From NCBI RefSeq assembly GCF_008370645.1, contig NZ_VTZN01000007.1:1-63178 (forward strand): a stretch of DNA of 63,178 bases, given 5' to 3'. The number at the start of each line of letters is the position of its first letter. Within the stretch, counting starts at the first letter, position 1. Positions 34,306-44,204 of this stretch are shown piece after piece. The notes below the pieces were generated by a model. It saw only the letters and a program-made list of their open reading frames with translations. It searched no databases and was not told the origin of the DNA. Position numbers and translations under genes: made by a program. This DNA is from Mycobacterium simiae (GTDB taxonomy: Bacteria; Actinomycetota; Actinomycetes; Mycobacteriales; Mycobacteriaceae).

Positions 34306-35478
34306 ATGACACACCGATCCCACTTCGGCGACTACCAAAACGAGATCTACTTTCACGGCCTGGCCGGGGTGGTGCCGTCGCTGCCGATGGCGTTCGCTGA
34401 GCTGGAGGCCAAAGCCGCGGTCGCGCTGCCGCGGTCGGTGTGGTCCTATGTCGCTGGGGGAGCCGGGGACGAGCGCACGCAGCGGGCCAATCGCGAGGCT
34501 TTCGATCGCTGGGGTCTGATACCGCGCATGTTCGTCGATGCGACACAACGCGACCTGTCGGTCGAGCTGTTCGGGCTGACCCTGCCGTCCCCGTTGTTCA
34601 TGGCACCGATCGGCGTCATCGGGCTGTGCGCCCAGGATGGCCACGGTGACCTGGCCACCGCACGCGCGGCCGCCCGCACCGGCGTCCCGATGGTCGCCTC
34701 GACGCTGACAGTCGACCCCATGGAAGACGTCGCCAACGCGTTCGGCGACACGCCCGGATTCTTCCAGCTGTACACGCCGCGGGACCGCGAGCTGGCCGCC
34801 AGCCTGGTCCATCGCGCCGAAGCGGCCGGGTTCAAAGGCATCGTCGTCACGCTGGACACCTGGGTCACCGGCTGGCGGCCGCGCGACCTCAGCACGGCCA
34901 ACTTCCCCCAGCTACGAGGGCACTGTCTGGCCAACTACACCAGCGACCCGGTGTTTCGGGCCAGCCTGCCGCGCCCGCCGGAAGAGGACCGGCAAGGCGC
35001 GGTGCTGCGCTGGGTGCAGATCTTCGGTGAGCCGCTGAGCTGGGACGACCTCGGCTGGCTGCGTTCGCTCACCGAGCTGCCGTTGCTCGTGAAGGGCATT
35101 TGCCATCCTGAGGACGCCCGGCGCGCCAAAGACGGCGGTGTCGACGCCATCTACTGCTCGAACCACGGCGGCCGGCAAGCCAACGGCGGCCTGCCCGCGT
35201 TGGACTGCCTGCCGGCGGTGGTCGAAGCGGCCGACGGGTTGCCCGTGCTGTTCGACTCCGGGGTCCGCAGCGGCGCCGACGTCGTCAAGGCACTGGCGAT
35301 GGGGGCGACCGCGGTCGGGGTCGGCCGTCCGTACGCCTACGGTCTGGCGCTCGGCGGCATCGACGGCATCGTGCACGTGCTCCGCATGATGCTCGCCGAA
35401 GCCGATCTGATCATGGCCGTCGACGGCTACCTGACCCGCCAAGATCTCACCCTGGACACACTGCGGCGCGTCAGCTGA
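34306..35478 (+). CDS. FMN-dependent alpha-hydroxy-acid oxidase, lactate 2-monooxygenase-like
   Basis: This 390-residue enzyme is close to mycobacterial lactate 2-monooxygenase (about 394 aa), which converts L-lactate to acetate and CO2. Opening [15 protein letters not shown] site [24 protein letters not shown]-like [16 protein letters not shown] and the catalytic [18 protein letters not shown] are all present, and [18 protein letters not shown] binds the phosphate. The loop after NYTSDPVF is shorter than I recall for the characterised enzyme. The gene is not found between viuB and xerC in M. tuberculosis. Confidence 0.88.
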   Translation: MTHRSHFGDYQNEIYFHGLAGVVPSLPMAFAELEAKAAVALPRSVWSYVAGGAGDERTQRANREAFDRWGLIPRMFVDATQRDLSVELFGLTLPSPLFMAPIGVIGLCAQDGHGDLATARAAARTGVPMVASTLTVDPMEDVANAFGDTPGFFQLYTPRDRELAASLVHRAEAAGFKGIVVTLDTWVTGWRPRDLSTANFPQLRGHCLANYTSDPVFRASLPRPPEEDRQGAVLRWVQIFGEPLSWDDLGWLRSLTELPLLVKGICHPEDARRAKDGGVDAIYCSNHGGRQANGGLPALDCLPAVVEAADGLPVLFDSGVRSGADVVKALAMGATAVGVGRPYAYGLALGGIDGIVHVLRMMLAEADLIMAVDGYLTRQDLTLDTLRRVS

Positions 35479-35509
35479 AACCCGGAGCGCCGTCTGCGAC
35501 GGTGGGGAA

Positions 35510-36427
35510 ATGTCGGATAGGAGCGAGGCGATCCTCGAAGAGTTCGACGACTACCTGGCATTGCAGTGCGGGCGGTCGGCGCATACTCGGCGGGCGTACC
35601 TCGGCGATCTGCGGTCGCTGTTTGCCTTTCTCGCCGACCGTGGGTCCGGCCTCGACGCGCTGAGCCTGCCGCTGCTGCGGTCCTGGTTAGCAACCGCGGC
35701 CGGCACTGGGGCCGCACGCACGACGTTGGCCAGGCGCACCTCGGCGGTCAAAGCCTTCACCACGTGGGCAGCCCGGCGCGGGCTGCTGACCGGCGACCCC
35801 GCCGACCGGTTACAGGTTCCGAAAGCACAGCGCAGGCTGCCGCCGGTCCTGCGTCAGGATCAGGCCCTGGCAGCCATGACGGCCGCCAAACACGGTGCGG
35901 AACAGGGCGATCCGCTGGCGTCGCGGGACCGGTTGATCGTCGAGCTGCTCTATGCCACCGGGATCCGGGTGAGCGAACTGTGCGGCCTCGACGTCGACGA
36001 CATAGACGCTGGGGACACCGGGCATCGGCTGGTGCGAGTGCTCGGCAAGGGCAACAAGCAGCGCACCGCGCCGTACGGGCAGCCCGCCGCCGAGGCGTTG
36101 CGGGCCTGGCTTACCGACGGGCGACCCGCTCTGGTCACCGCGGAGTCCGGGCCGGCGCTACTGCTGGGCGCCCGGGGCCGGCGGCTCGACGTGCGGCAGG
36201 CTCGCACCGTCGTGCACCAGACGGTCGCCGCGGTACCCGGCGCACCTGACATGGGGCCGCACGGGCTGCGGCACAGTGCTGCGACCCATCTGCTCGAAGG
36301 CGGCGCCGACCTGCGGGTGGTCCAGGAGTTGCTCGGGCATTCCAGCTTGGCGACCACTCAGCTGTACACCCATATCGCGGTCTCGCGGCTACGCGCGGTG
36401 CACGACCAGGCTCATCCGCGCGCCTGA
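35510..36427 (+). CDS. xerC: Tyrosine recombinase XerC
   Basis: This 305-residue tyrosine recombinase works with XerD at dif to resolve chromosome dimers. It has an N-terminal SAM-like DNA-binding domain and the full catalytic set R153, K180, H251, R254, H277 and the nucleophile Y286 in TTQLYTH. It is seven residues longer at the N-terminus than Rv2894c if the ATG at 35510 is used. A hairpin separates its stop from the convergent peptidase gene. Confidence 0.94.
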   Translation: MSDRSEAILEEFDDYLALQCGRSAHTRRAYLGDLRSLFAFLADRGSGLDALSLPLLRSWLATAAGTGAARTTLARRTSAVKAFTTWAARRGLLTGDPADRLQVPKAQRRLPPVLRQDQALAAMTAAKHGAEQGDPLASRDRLIVELLYATGIRVSELCGLDVDDIDAGDTGHRLVRVLGKGNKQRTAPYGQPAAEALRAWLTDGRPALVTAESGPALLLGARGRRLDVRQARTVVHQTVAAVPGAPDMGPHGLRHSAATHLLEGGADLRVVQELLGHSSLATTQLYTHIAVSRLRAVHDQAHPRA

Positions 36428-36441
36428 GTGCTGTTTGAAAC

Positions 36442-36504
36442 CGCCGAACGTCGACTAGTTGCGCTAGCACGTGCGAAATCGCAACAACAAGTCGACGTTC
36501 GGCG
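36442..36504. terminator. Inverted repeat between xerC and the M23 peptidase gene
   Basis: Perfect 15-bp arms (36442-36456 and 36490-36504, beginning CGCCGAACG) are extended by an inner 5-bp pair (36459-36463 and 36480-36484). The position between two convergent genes suits a bidirectional terminator. Its sequence differs from the GCGAGCAGAC family at 19717 and 59009. Confidence 0.7.
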
Positions 36505-36505
36505 A

Positions 36506-37000
36506 TTATGAAGGCCTCAGCGGCTTGAGCCGTATCGGTGTGGACTTCAGCAGGCCTAGCGGATCGACGTAGTTGGCACCCGAAGCTGGACCCCACATCG
36601 CACCCCAATGCAGGCACGCCCGGGTGGGACAGCCGGGATGCCCGGCGACCAGCTGACCGATCACCGTCTGCGCCGTCACCAGCTGACCGGGGCGCACGGT
36701 CGCGCGCACCGGTTCGTAGCTGGTGTGCAGCCCGCCGGGGTGAGCCACGGAAACGACCGGCCGGCCCGCCAGCAGCCCCGCGAACACCACCGTCGCTTCG
36801 CCGGCCGCATATACCAACTGACCCGGGGCACCGGCCAGGTCTACGCCGCGATGCCCCGGATGCCAATCGGGTGATGGCGCGTCGAAGGCTCGTACGACCG
36901 CCGGGGGCGGGCGCAGCGGCCAGTTCAGCCGAGCGTCGTCGGCGTAGGCCGGTGGCGCGGTGATCAGCGCCCAGCACAGGACCAGCACTATCCGTCGCAC
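36506..37000 (-). CDS. M23-family peptidase, exported (Rv2891-like)
   Basis: This 164-residue exported protein starts with GTG and a signal peptide (MRRIVLVLCWALITAPPAYA, cleavage before DD). The M23/LytM core follows: GHRGVDLAG supplies the first His and Asp, and CLHWGAMWG the last His in place of the usual HLHF. The domain is close to minimal length. It may cut or bind peptidoglycan cross-bridges; catalytic activity is plausible because the H-D-H ligands are kept, but not certain. Confidence 0.87.
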   Translation of the reverse strand: MRRIVLVLCWALITAPPAYADDARLNWPLRPPPAVVRAFDAPSPDWHPGHRGVDLAGAPGQLVYAAGEATVVFAGLLAGRPVVSVAHPGGLHTSYEPVRATVRPGQLVTAQTVIGQLVAGHPGCPTRACLHWGAMWGPASGANYVDPLGLLKSTPIRLKPLRPS

Positions 37001-37257
37001 CTGGTTAGCTCAGTGCGTCCGCCTTGGCGGGGCCACTCACCACTGTGGACAAACCACGACTTGGGTGCGGTGTAAACTGCACGTCGCAGCTCGTATCAAC
37101 GCGCTGACTTCGCGCGTCTGCACCGCGACTCCCGCTCTTCAGGAATTCGCACCCGCATGCCGGGCGGTCCCCTAACAGGGTCCGGCATCGCAGCAGACGC
37201 CAGGGCCCGGCTTCACCCGACGCCGGGCAACAACCGAGAAAAGGACATGGGCTCACT
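37001..37257 (+). promoter_or_regulatory. rpsB promoter and leader
   Basis: This 257-bp region separates divergent genes. TAAACT at 37073-37078 is a possible -10 element without a well-spaced -35, leaving a leader of about 170 nt. AAAAGGA precedes the rpsB ATG by about 12 bases. A conserved S2-leader RNA is possible, but I could not recognise its structure. Confidence 0.35.
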
Positions 37258-38112
37258 ATGGCTGTAGTCACCATGAAGCAGCTGCTGGATAGCGGCACCC
37301 ACTTCGGGCACCAGACCCGACGCTGGAATCCCAAGATGAAGCGGTTCATTTTCACCGACCGCAACGGCATCTACATCATCGACCTGCAGCAGACGCTGAC
37401 CTTCATCGACAGGGCGTACGAGTTCGTCAAAGAAACCGTCGCCCACGGTGGGTCGGTGCTGTTCGTCGGCACCAAGAAACAAGCACAGGAGTCTGTCGCC
37501 GCCGAAGCGACCCGCGTCGGCATGCCGTACGTGAACCAGCGCTGGCTGGGTGGCATGCTCACCAACTTCTCCACCGTGCACAAGCGACTGCAACGCCTCA
37601 AAGAGCTCGAGGCGATGGAGCAGACCGGCGGCTTCGAGGGCCGCACCAAGAAAGAAATCCTCGGCCTGACCCGCGAGAAGAACAAGCTGGAGCGCAGCCT
37701 CGGTGGCATTCGCGATATGGCCAAGGTGCCCTCGGCGATTTGGGTGGTCGACACCAACAAGGAGCACATCGCCGTCGGCGAGGCCCGCAAGCTCGGCATC
37801 CCGGTGATCGCCATCCTGGACACCAACTGCGACCCCGACGAGGTTGACTACCCAATCCCCGGCAACGACGACGCGATCCGCTCGGCTGCCCTGCTGACCA
37901 AGGTGATCGCCTCGGCGGTCGCCGAAGGCCTGCAAGCCCGCGCCGGATTGGGTCGCCGCGACGGTAAGCCCGAGGCCTCGGACTCGCTGGCTGCCGAACC
38001 GCTCGCCGAATGGGAGCAGGAACTGCTGGCCTCGGCAACATCTCCGGTGCCGACCGCAGCGCCCGACGCGGGGGCCGACACTCCCTCCGACTCAACCACT
38101 GACTCCGCATAG
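37258..38112 (+). CDS. rpsB: 30S ribosomal protein S2
   Basis: This 284-residue uS2 belongs to the 30S platform and is needed for S1 binding and initiation. Recognised motifs include [41 protein letters not shown] and [13 protein letters not shown]. The tail after about residue 235 is acidic and Ala/Pro-rich, as in mycobacteria. It is followed ten bases later by tsf in a conserved operon. Confidence 0.97.
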   Translation: MAVVTMKQLLDSGTHFGHQTRRWNPKMKRFIFTDRNGIYIIDLQQTLTFIDRAYEFVKETVAHGGSVLFVGTKKQAQESVAAEATRVGMPYVNQRWLGGMLTNFSTVHKRLQRLKELEAMEQTGGFEGRTKKEILGLTREKNKLERSLGGIRDMAKVPSAIWVVDTNKEHIAVGEARKLGIPVIAILDTNCDPDEVDYPIPGNDDAIRSAALLTKVIASAVAEGLQARAGLGRRDGKPEASDSLAAEPLAEWEQELLASATSPVPTAAPDAGADTPSDSTTDSA

Positions 38113-38122
38113 GAAGGCTGAT

Positions 38123-38938
38123 ATGGCGAACTTCACCGCAGCCGACGTCAAGCGGCTTCGCGAGCTCACCGGCTCCGGCATGCTCGACTGCAAGAACGCG
38201 CTGGCCGAAACCGACGGCGACTTCGACAAGGCTGTCGAGGCGCTGCGGATCAAGGGTGCCAAGGACGTCGGCAAGCGCGCCGAGCGGGCCACCGCCGAGG
38301 GTTTGGTCGCGGCCAAGGACGGCGTGCTGATCGAGCTGAACTGCGAAACTGACTTCGTTGCCAAGAACGCGGAGTTTCAGGCGCTGGCCGACCAGATCTT
38401 GGCAGCGGCCGTGGCGTCGAAGGCCACCGACGTTGACGCGCTCAAAGCCGCCGGCGCGGGCGACAAGACGGTCGAGCAGGCGGTCGCCGAGTTGTCGGCC
38501 AAGATCGGCGAGAAGCTAGAACTGCGTCGTGTCGCCAACTTCGACGGCACCGTCGAGGCTTATCTGCACCGGCGTTCGGCCGACCTGCCCCCGGCGGTCG
38601 GCGTGCTGGTGGAGTTCCAGGGGGAAAATGCCGCCGCCGCGCACGCCGTTGCGCTGCAGATTGCCGCGCTCAAGGCGCGCTACCTGTTCCGCGCCGACGT
38701 GCCGGAGGACGTGGTGGCCAGTGAACGCCGCATCGCCGAGGAGACCGCAAAGGCCGAGGGCAAACCCGAACAGGCACTGCCCAAGATCGTCGAAGGCCGG
38801 TTGAACGGGTTCTTCAAGGACACTGTGTTGCTCGAGCAGCCGTCGGTGTCCGATAGCAAGAAGACCGTCAAGGCTCTACTTGACGACGCAGGTGTGACGG
38901 TGACGCGGTTCGTCCGGTTCGAGGTGGGGCAGGCTTAA
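38123..38938 (+). CDS. tsf: Elongation factor Ts
   Basis: This 271-residue EF-Ts is the nucleotide exchange factor for EF-Tu. It has the N-terminal UBA-like module and TDFP-equivalent region ([19 protein letters not shown], then CETDFVAKN) and the core and dimerisation subdomains. Length and sequence match Rv2889c. It is co-transcribed with rpsB. Confidence 0.97.
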   Translation: MANFTAADVKRLRELTGSGMLDCKNALAETDGDFDKAVEALRIKGAKDVGKRAERATAEGLVAAKDGVLIELNCETDFVAKNAEFQALADQILAAAVASKATDVDALKAAGAGDKTVEQAVAELSAKIGEKLELRRVANFDGTVEAYLHRRSADLPPAVGVLVEFQGENAAAAHAVALQIAALKARYLFRADVPEDVVASERRIAEETAKAEGKPEQALPKIVEGRLNGFFKDTVLLEQPSVSDSKKTVKALLDDAGVTVTRFVRFEVGQA

Positions 38939-38970
38939 CCCTGGTTTGGCCCAGGCAGAGCCCCAAACCC

Positions 38971-40380
38971 ATGGCCCGCGTACACGCTTTTGGTGACGAT
39001 GCCCTCGGCGACCTCGACGCCGTCGCTTTGGCCGACGCCATCCGATCCGGCCAGCTAGGCCCGGCCGAGGTCGCCGAGGCGGCCATCGCACGAACCGAAG
39101 CCGTCAACCCGGTGCTCAACGCGGTGGCGCACGAGGCGTACGACACGGCACGTAGCGCCGCACTGCGCGGAGCACTCAGCGGCGTCTTCACCGGTGTGCC
39201 GAGCTACATCAAGGACAACGTCGACCTTGCGGGGCTGCCGACGATGCGGGGCACCGACGCGTGGACACCGCAACGTGCCGGCGCGGACAGTGAAATCACG
39301 CGGGTGCTGCTGTCCACCGGCCTCGTCGCACTGGGCAAGACGCAGATGTCGGAATTCGGGTTCAGCGGTGCCGCGGAACATCCCAGGCTGGGCCCGGTTC
39401 GCAACCCATGGAACACCGACCACACCGCGGGAGCCTCGTCATCGGGAGCCGGGGCCTTGGTCGCCGCCGGTGCTGTGCCGATTGCGCACGCCAACGACGG
39501 GGGCGGCTCGATCCGAATTCCAGCTTCCTGCACCGGCCTGGTGGGGCTCAAACCATCGCGTGGTCGGCTGCCGTTGGATCCGCAGCTGCGGCGGCTGCCG
39601 GTTGTGATCGTCGCCAACGGCGTCCTCACCCGGTCGGTGCGCGACACCGCCGCCCTCTACCGCGAGGTCGAGCGCGGCTGGGCGCCCCGCGGTCTGCCGC
39701 CCATTGGAGACGTCACGCGGCCCGGTAAGACGCGGCTGAGGATCGCCGTCACGACCCGCTCGGTCGACTCCGAGTGCGGCCCCGAGATGCGCGAACTCAC
39801 GCTGCAGACCGCAGCGTTGCTCGAGGAACTGGGACATCGGGTCGAGCAGCTCGATGAAATGCCGGTTCCCAGTACCTTCCCCGACGACTTCGTGCTGTAC
39901 TGGGGGTTCTTGGCGTCGGCACAGGTGAACACGGGTCGCCTGGCGTTCGGCAAGACCTTTGACCGCACCCGGCTGGACAACCTGACGCTAGGGCTGGCCC
40001 GGCACGCCACCCGCAACGCGCACCGGCTGCCCGCGGCGATTGTGCGGTTGCGGGCGACGCGGCGGCACACCGCGCGTCTGTTCGGCAGCTACGACGTGGT
40101 GCTGACACCGACGCTAGCGGACCCGCCGCCGCAGGTCGGCTACCTGTCGCCGGTCGACTATGACCAGGTCATCGACCGGCTGCGCAGCTGGGTGACGTTC
40201 ACTCCGCTGCACAACGTCACCGGCGAGCCGGCGATTTCGCTGCCCTTAGCACGCTCTGCGGCAGGCCTGCCGGTCGGCATGATGCTCTCGGCCGATGTGG
40301 GGCGTGAAGCGCGGCTCTTAGAGCTGGCCTACGAACTCGAAGAAGCCCGGCCCTGGGCGCGGATCCACGCCTCCGCATAA
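38971..40380 (+). CDS. amiC: Amidase-signature enzyme AmiC
   Basis: This 469-residue amidase-signature enzyme hydrolyses amides to acid and ammonia; the natural substrate is unknown. The catalytic triad Ser-cisSer-Lys is visible: K81 in SYIKDNVDL, the serine cluster at 156-158 in GASSSGAGAL, and S180 in GGGSIRIPAS. It matches Rv2888c (473 aa). It lies 32 bp after tsf. In M. tuberculosis a MarR gene follows; here a methyltransferase and MocR pair is found instead. Confidence 0.93.
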   Translation: MARVHAFGDDALGDLDAVALADAIRSGQLGPAEVAEAAIARTEAVNPVLNAVAHEAYDTARSAALRGALSGVFTGVPSYIKDNVDLAGLPTMRGTDAWTPQRAGADSEITRVLLSTGLVALGKTQMSEFGFSGAAEHPRLGPVRNPWNTDHTAGASSSGAGALVAAGAVPIAHANDGGGSIRIPASCTGLVGLKPSRGRLPLDPQLRRLPVVIVANGVLTRSVRDTAALYREVERGWAPRGLPPIGDVTRPGKTRLRIAVTTRSVDSECGPEMRELTLQTAALLEELGHRVEQLDEMPVPSTFPDDFVLYWGFLASAQVNTGRLAFGKTFDRTRLDNLTLGLARHATRNAHRLPAAIVRLRATRRHTARLFGSYDVVLTPTLADPPPQVGYLSPVDYDQVIDRLRSWVTFTPLHNVTGEPAISLPLARSAAGLPVGMMLSADVGREARLLELAYELEEARPWARIHASA

Positions 40381-40554
40381 GCCGGGCATGAGCCGGCCTA
40401 AGCCTGGCCTAAGCCACGTTTTCTCGATAGCGACCAGACCGCCGGCGGTTGCAGCCGGCCGCGTTGAGGGATGTTTGGGCGCCCCATAGCCATCGCCGGA
40501 TCTGCCACGTACAGCCGCCTACCCCCGGCCGGCGATCAATCCGGGGACCTTACG

Positions 40555-41478
40555 TCAGATCCGTTGGGCCGCGGCGATTGCCAACCAGTCGTCGTCAGCC
40601 AGTCTGCTGGCATGCGCCGGGTCGTACCGCCGCAGCAGCGTGGGAACGGTCAGGTGTTCGCCACATTCGAAGCCGTGAGTTCCAAGCAACTCGCTAAGTT
40701 CGGTGGCGGTAAAGCCGCTTCGGTAGGGCTCGCCGCGGCGTGCGACCACTCGGGTGACCCGGCGGGCGCTTCGCCACGGAGTGGTTGCGGTGACGACCCT
40801 GCCATCGATGTAGTCCAGTACCAGGCGGCTGCCCGGCGCGCACAGTTCTGCCAGGTCGGCAACCGTCTGCTCGATGGCGCCACCAGTGAGATACATCGTG
40901 ACGCCGACCCAGATGATCACGCTGCGCCGGTGGGGATCGAACCCGCTCTTGAGTAGCTGGTCGCACAGCTCGCCCTGCTCGAAATCGACCGGCACCCAGA
41001 TTGTTGTGCTGTTGCATCCGATGGGCAGTAGCTGCTCGGTGATGGGTCGCTTGGCTGCCTGGGTTGTCGGCGCGTCGACCTCGAAGATGGTCACGGGCTG
41101 GCTGGCCGTGCGCAGGCTCATGGTGTCGAAGCCGGCGCCCAGCAGCACGATTTGATCGATGCCCGCGCTGATGGCGGCCGCGCAGATGTCGTCGGTGTAA
41201 CGGAGCCTGAGCACGATGTGGGCGTGTAGTCCGCCCCACAGACCGTCGAATACGCGGCGAGCCAGGCCGGCGGCCACTCGGTGGGCCAGGACGGCGCGCA
41301 AGAAGGGGTGGCGGACAAAATGGCGGGCATGCGGGTCATCCAAAAGTCGTCGCCCGGGTGGCTGCAGTGTTTCTGCGGCGCGTTGGGCGGCGTTGATTTG
41401 GGCGGTCAGGCTCGCCTTGTGGTCCAGCCGGCGGCCGGTCCTACGGAGGTCGTTAGCTTTGGGAGCTTGCAATGTCAC
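40555..41478 (-). CDS. Class I SAM-dependent methyltransferase (LCM/Ppm1 family)
   Basis: This 307-residue protein of the leucine carboxyl methyltransferase-like family is abundant in mycobacteria. It shows the early TAQINAAQRAAET and DDPHARHFV, motif I IVLLGAGFDTMSLR, the acidic FEVDAPTTQAAK, and VGVTMYLT. Members methylate small molecules or cell-wall precursors; the substrate is unknown. It is divergent from the MocR regulator gene with 46 bp between their starts, suggesting joint control. Confidence 0.87.
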   Translation of the reverse strand: MTLQAPKANDLRRTGRRLDHKASLTAQINAAQRAAETLQPPGRRLLDDPHARHFVRHPFLRAVLAHRVAAGLARRVFDGLWGGLHAHIVLRLRYTDDICAAAISAGIDQIVLLGAGFDTMSLRTASQPVTIFEVDAPTTQAAKRPITEQLLPIGCNSTTIWVPVDFEQGELCDQLLKSGFDPHRRSVIIWVGVTMYLTGGAIEQTVADLAELCAPGSRLVLDYIDGRVVTATTPWRSARRVTRVVARRGEPYRSGFTATELSELLGTHGFECGEHLTVPTLLRRYDPAHASRLADDDWLAIAAAQRI

Positions 41479-41524
41479 GCGTTGACGCTAAGGCGCGATC
41501 GGTTTGCAATTAAGGTCCAATTTC

Positions 41525-42928
41525 ATGCCAGATTTGTGGACCAGTGGCGGCGGCGGGGTGGACTTACACCTCGAGTTGCCACCCAACCGGGGTCGACGCG
41601 CCGCGCTCGAGGATGCCCTGCGCCAGGCGATCAGGGCGGGCCGTCTAGCCCCAGGCGAACGCTTGCCGTCGTCTCGGGCGTTGGCCCAGCAATTAGGACT
41701 CGCACGCGGAACGGTCGTGGAAAGCTACGCACAGCTAGCGGCGGAGGGCTATCTGCGCACCCGCCCCGGCGCGGTCACCGAAGTGGCCCACGCGCCGGCG
41801 ATCCGACCGCGGGCTAGCGCTGAACCGAATCCACCGCGCATTGTCGCGGATTTCCGACTCGGACGCCCCGACCTGACCATGTTTCCGCGCACCGATTGGC
41901 TACGTGCGCTGCGCAGCGCGTTCCAGGTCACCCCGCATGCGGACCTAGGCCCGCTGGATCCTCGCGGATCGCCGCGATTGCGCGCCCTGCTGGCCAACTA
42001 CCTGGGCCGTGTGCGCGGGGTGCTAACCACTGCCGACCGAGTGGTCATCTGTAGCGGTTTCACTCAGGGCCTGCGGCTGGTGTGTGACGCACTCGCGGCG
42101 GCCGGAGCGCAAGCGATCGCTCTGGAAAATCCCTGTCTTCCCGACCATCGCGCGACCGTCAACGCTAGCGGGCTCGAGGTCATACCGCTCGATGTCGACC
42201 ACGGCGGTGCCCGCCCGCAAGCATTTAACGCGCCCTCGGTGGCAGCGGTAGTCCTCACGCCGGCTCACCAGGCCCCGCTAGGCGCCACGCTCGCTGCGGA
42301 TCGACGTGCAGAGTTCGCGCGGATCGCTGCGCAACGCGGCAGCTACGTGATCGAAGACGACTACGACGGTGAATTCCGCTATGACCGCCATCCCGTCGGG
42401 GCCCTGCAGGGGCTGGCCCCCGAACACGTCATCTATGCAGGTAGTGCCAGCAAGAGCCTGGCTCCGGGGCTCCGCTTGGGCTGGCTTGCCGTGCCTGCTG
42501 AACTGCTCGATGGGGTTGTGGAGGCCAAGCGCCGATCCGACCGCGGCAGCGACATCCTCACCCAATTGGCACTTGCGGAATTGATCGCTTCGGGAGCCTT
42601 GGACCGCCATATCCGTCGGATGCGCCGACGCTACCGGTACCGCCGCGATGCGCTCGTCGCCGCCCTTAGTCGTGACGCACCGGCAATGCCGGTACTTGGC
42701 ACCGCGGCAGGTCTTCATGCCGTCGTGTCGCTACCGCCAGGAGTTGCCGAGAGCGAAGTACTGGCTGCCGCCCAGAGGCGGGAAATCGCGTTCACCGGCT
42801 TGGCGCCGTTCTGGCATCGGCAACCTGCCCACACATCAGGCATCATCATCGGCTACGGGACGCCGTCGGACCGCGAGTATCCCATCGCCCTGCAACTCCT
42901 CGCAGACTTGTTGCGTGCGATCGGGTGA
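41525..42928 (+). CDS. MocR/PdxR-type transcriptional regulator (GntR-aminotransferase fusion)
   Basis: This 467-residue protein has an N-terminal GntR winged helix (about residues 15-85: LRQAIRAGRLAPGERLPSSR, ALAQQLGLARGTVVESY) fused to a fold-type I aminotransferase domain with the PLP lysine K310 in SASKSLAPG. MocR proteins sense PLP or amino compounds; PdxR-like members control vitamin B6 synthesis. No pdx gene is adjacent, so the target may be the divergent methyltransferase. The ATG at 41525 is preferred to an upstream TTG. Confidence 0.9.
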   Translation: MPDLWTSGGGGVDLHLELPPNRGRRAALEDALRQAIRAGRLAPGERLPSSRALAQQLGLARGTVVESYAQLAAEGYLRTRPGAVTEVAHAPAIRPRASAEPNPPRIVADFRLGRPDLTMFPRTDWLRALRSAFQVTPHADLGPLDPRGSPRLRALLANYLGRVRGVLTTADRVVICSGFTQGLRLVCDALAAAGAQAIALENPCLPDHRATVNASGLEVIPLDVDHGGARPQAFNAPSVAAVVLTPAHQAPLGATLAADRRAEFARIAAQRGSYVIEDDYDGEFRYDRHPVGALQGLAPEHVIYAGSASKSLAPGLRLGWLAVPAELLDGVVEAKRRSDRGSDILTQLALAELIASGALDRHIRRMRRRYRYRRDALVAALSRDAPAMPVLGTAAGLHAVVSLPPGVAESEVLAAAQRREIAFTGLAPFWHRQPAHTSGIIIGYGTPSDREYPIALQLLADLLRAIG

Positions 42929-43197
42929 GCCCCAGCGCACGCTATCCATGGCCGGGTTGCGCGCCTGCCGGTGGCCAAGGTTGGACTGTGCTGCCGCAGC
43001 GCAGTGCGAACAGGTGCATCAGGTCGATCCGGGATGCGGCCGTGTTTGAGCACGCCTCGATGGGGCAATCCGGTCCCGGGCGGTCGGTGCCAGTCCGCCA
43101 ACTGCCGACCTCTCCGCGTCAACGTCGACGCGGGGAGGTTTCTATTGGGCTGCGGCGGCGTCACCCAGGGCGGGCTTCGTGCCGCTTCTCGGGTGGG
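42929..43197 (+). other. Intergenic region with structured-RNA-like motif and terminator
   Basis: This 269-bp stretch lies between convergent genes. At about 43015-43120 the plus strand shows GGGCAATCCGGT and then CGGTGCCAGTCCG followed by CAACTGCC, reminiscent of the core of cobalamin riboswitches (GGGAA, CCGGTG-n-AGTCCGG, CACTG). It runs into a clear intrinsic terminator at 43109-43146. No plus-strand gene lies downstream, so if it is a riboswitch it is an orphan. Confidence 0.3.
43109..43146 (+). terminator. Rho-independent terminator
   Basis: The arms CCTCTCCGCGTC and GACGCGGGGAGG pair in 11 of 12 positions plus one G-U pair, followed by TTTCTATT. It ends plus-strand transcription from the MocR gene or from the riboswitch-like element, against the convergent response-regulator gene. 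Confidence 0.65.
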
Positions 43198-43926
43198 CTA
43201 TTGGGCGATCGGGTCGGCCGTTGACGACGGCCGCGCGGGATCTAGGGCGAGCTCGCGCACCACCCATCTTGGCTGTGGTGGCGTAACCGCCATGTAGCCG
43301 ACACCGCGGACGGTCTGGATAATCGATTCGTGCTCGGCACCGAGCTTGGCCCGCAGTCGTCGCACATGGACGTCGACGGTACGGACCCGGCCGTTGCAGT
43401 CATACCCCCATACTTCGTGCATCAGTCGGGTGCGGGTAAACACGTGCCCGGCGTGCTGCACAAGGAAATTCAGCAACTTGAATTCGGTAGGCGTCAGGCA
43501 TAAATCCTTACGGCCCAGCGAGGCCGTGTAGCAAGCGGGCTGTAGGGCCAGCTCGCCGAATTCGAGTGTGCCCGCTAGGACGCTGCGTCGACGCTGGATC
43601 GCCAGCCGCAACCGAGCTTGCAGCTCATCGGCTCCAGCCGAGGCCAGCAACACGTCGTCGAAATGCCAATCGACATCTACCTCCACTAAGTCAGCCGGGC
43701 CCACTACCGCAACCACGGCGAGGGCCGGTGCGCTGGCCGTCAGCCGCCGGCATGTCCTACGAGCCGCCGCCGGATCAAAGCGTGCATCGATCAGTGCTAC
43801 GTCGGCGTAGCCCAGTTTCCCGATGTCATCCAGCGGCGCGCGCCGCACTGGGTGCGCGAACGATTCCAAGGCCGCCAACGGCGATTTCACGCCGGCGTCG
43901 CGGCTCAGTAACAGAACTTCCAACAC
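43198..43926 (-). CDS. OmpR/PhoB-family DNA-binding regulator (Rv2884-like)
   Basis: This is about 242 residues with the GTG at 43926. The N-terminal receiver-like domain lacks the standard phospho-acceptor pattern: DVALIDARFD is visible, but the usual DD pair and TGYD-like end are altered (DLVEVDVDWHFDDVLL). The C-terminal winged helix is intact: LTPTEFKLLNFLVQHAGHVF, then TVDVHVRRLRAKLG, RGVGYMA. It resembles Rv2884. No histidine kinase gene is adjacent, so it may be an orphan with phosphorylation-independent action. A longer start at 44007 is possible but less convincing. Confidence 0.88.
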   Translation of the reverse strand: MLEVLLLSRDAGVKSPLAALESFAHPVRRAPLDDIGKLGYADVALIDARFDPAAARRTCRRLTASAPALAVVAVVGPADLVEVDVDWHFDDVLLASAGADELQARLRLAIQRRRSVLAGTLEFGELALQPACYTASLGRKDLCLTPTEFKLLNFLVQHAGHVFTRTRLMHEVWGYDCNGRVRTVDVHVRRLRAKLGAEHESIIQTVRGVGYMAVTPPQPRWVVRELALDPARPSSTADPIAQ

Positions 43927-44204
43927 ATCTCCCAACCCCTCGCGAAGGCGTTGCCGCCACCAGTGTTGGATACCCGGCCAGCGCGGAAATATGCGCTGAC
44001 CATGCAACCGATCCGGTCAGCCGGGAAGAGTCGATGGACCCGGCCCGAACTCCGGACCGGGCCCATCCTTCGGCCAAGCTATGGGTTTAACCGCGCGCAG
44101 GTCGGATTCCCAGTGGCACCGGCCGCTCAAACCTCGCCGTGCGGTTTGGTGGCATGGCCACACTGCGCCGTTTCGTCGTCGTCATTACGGGCAATCAGGC
44201 ACGC

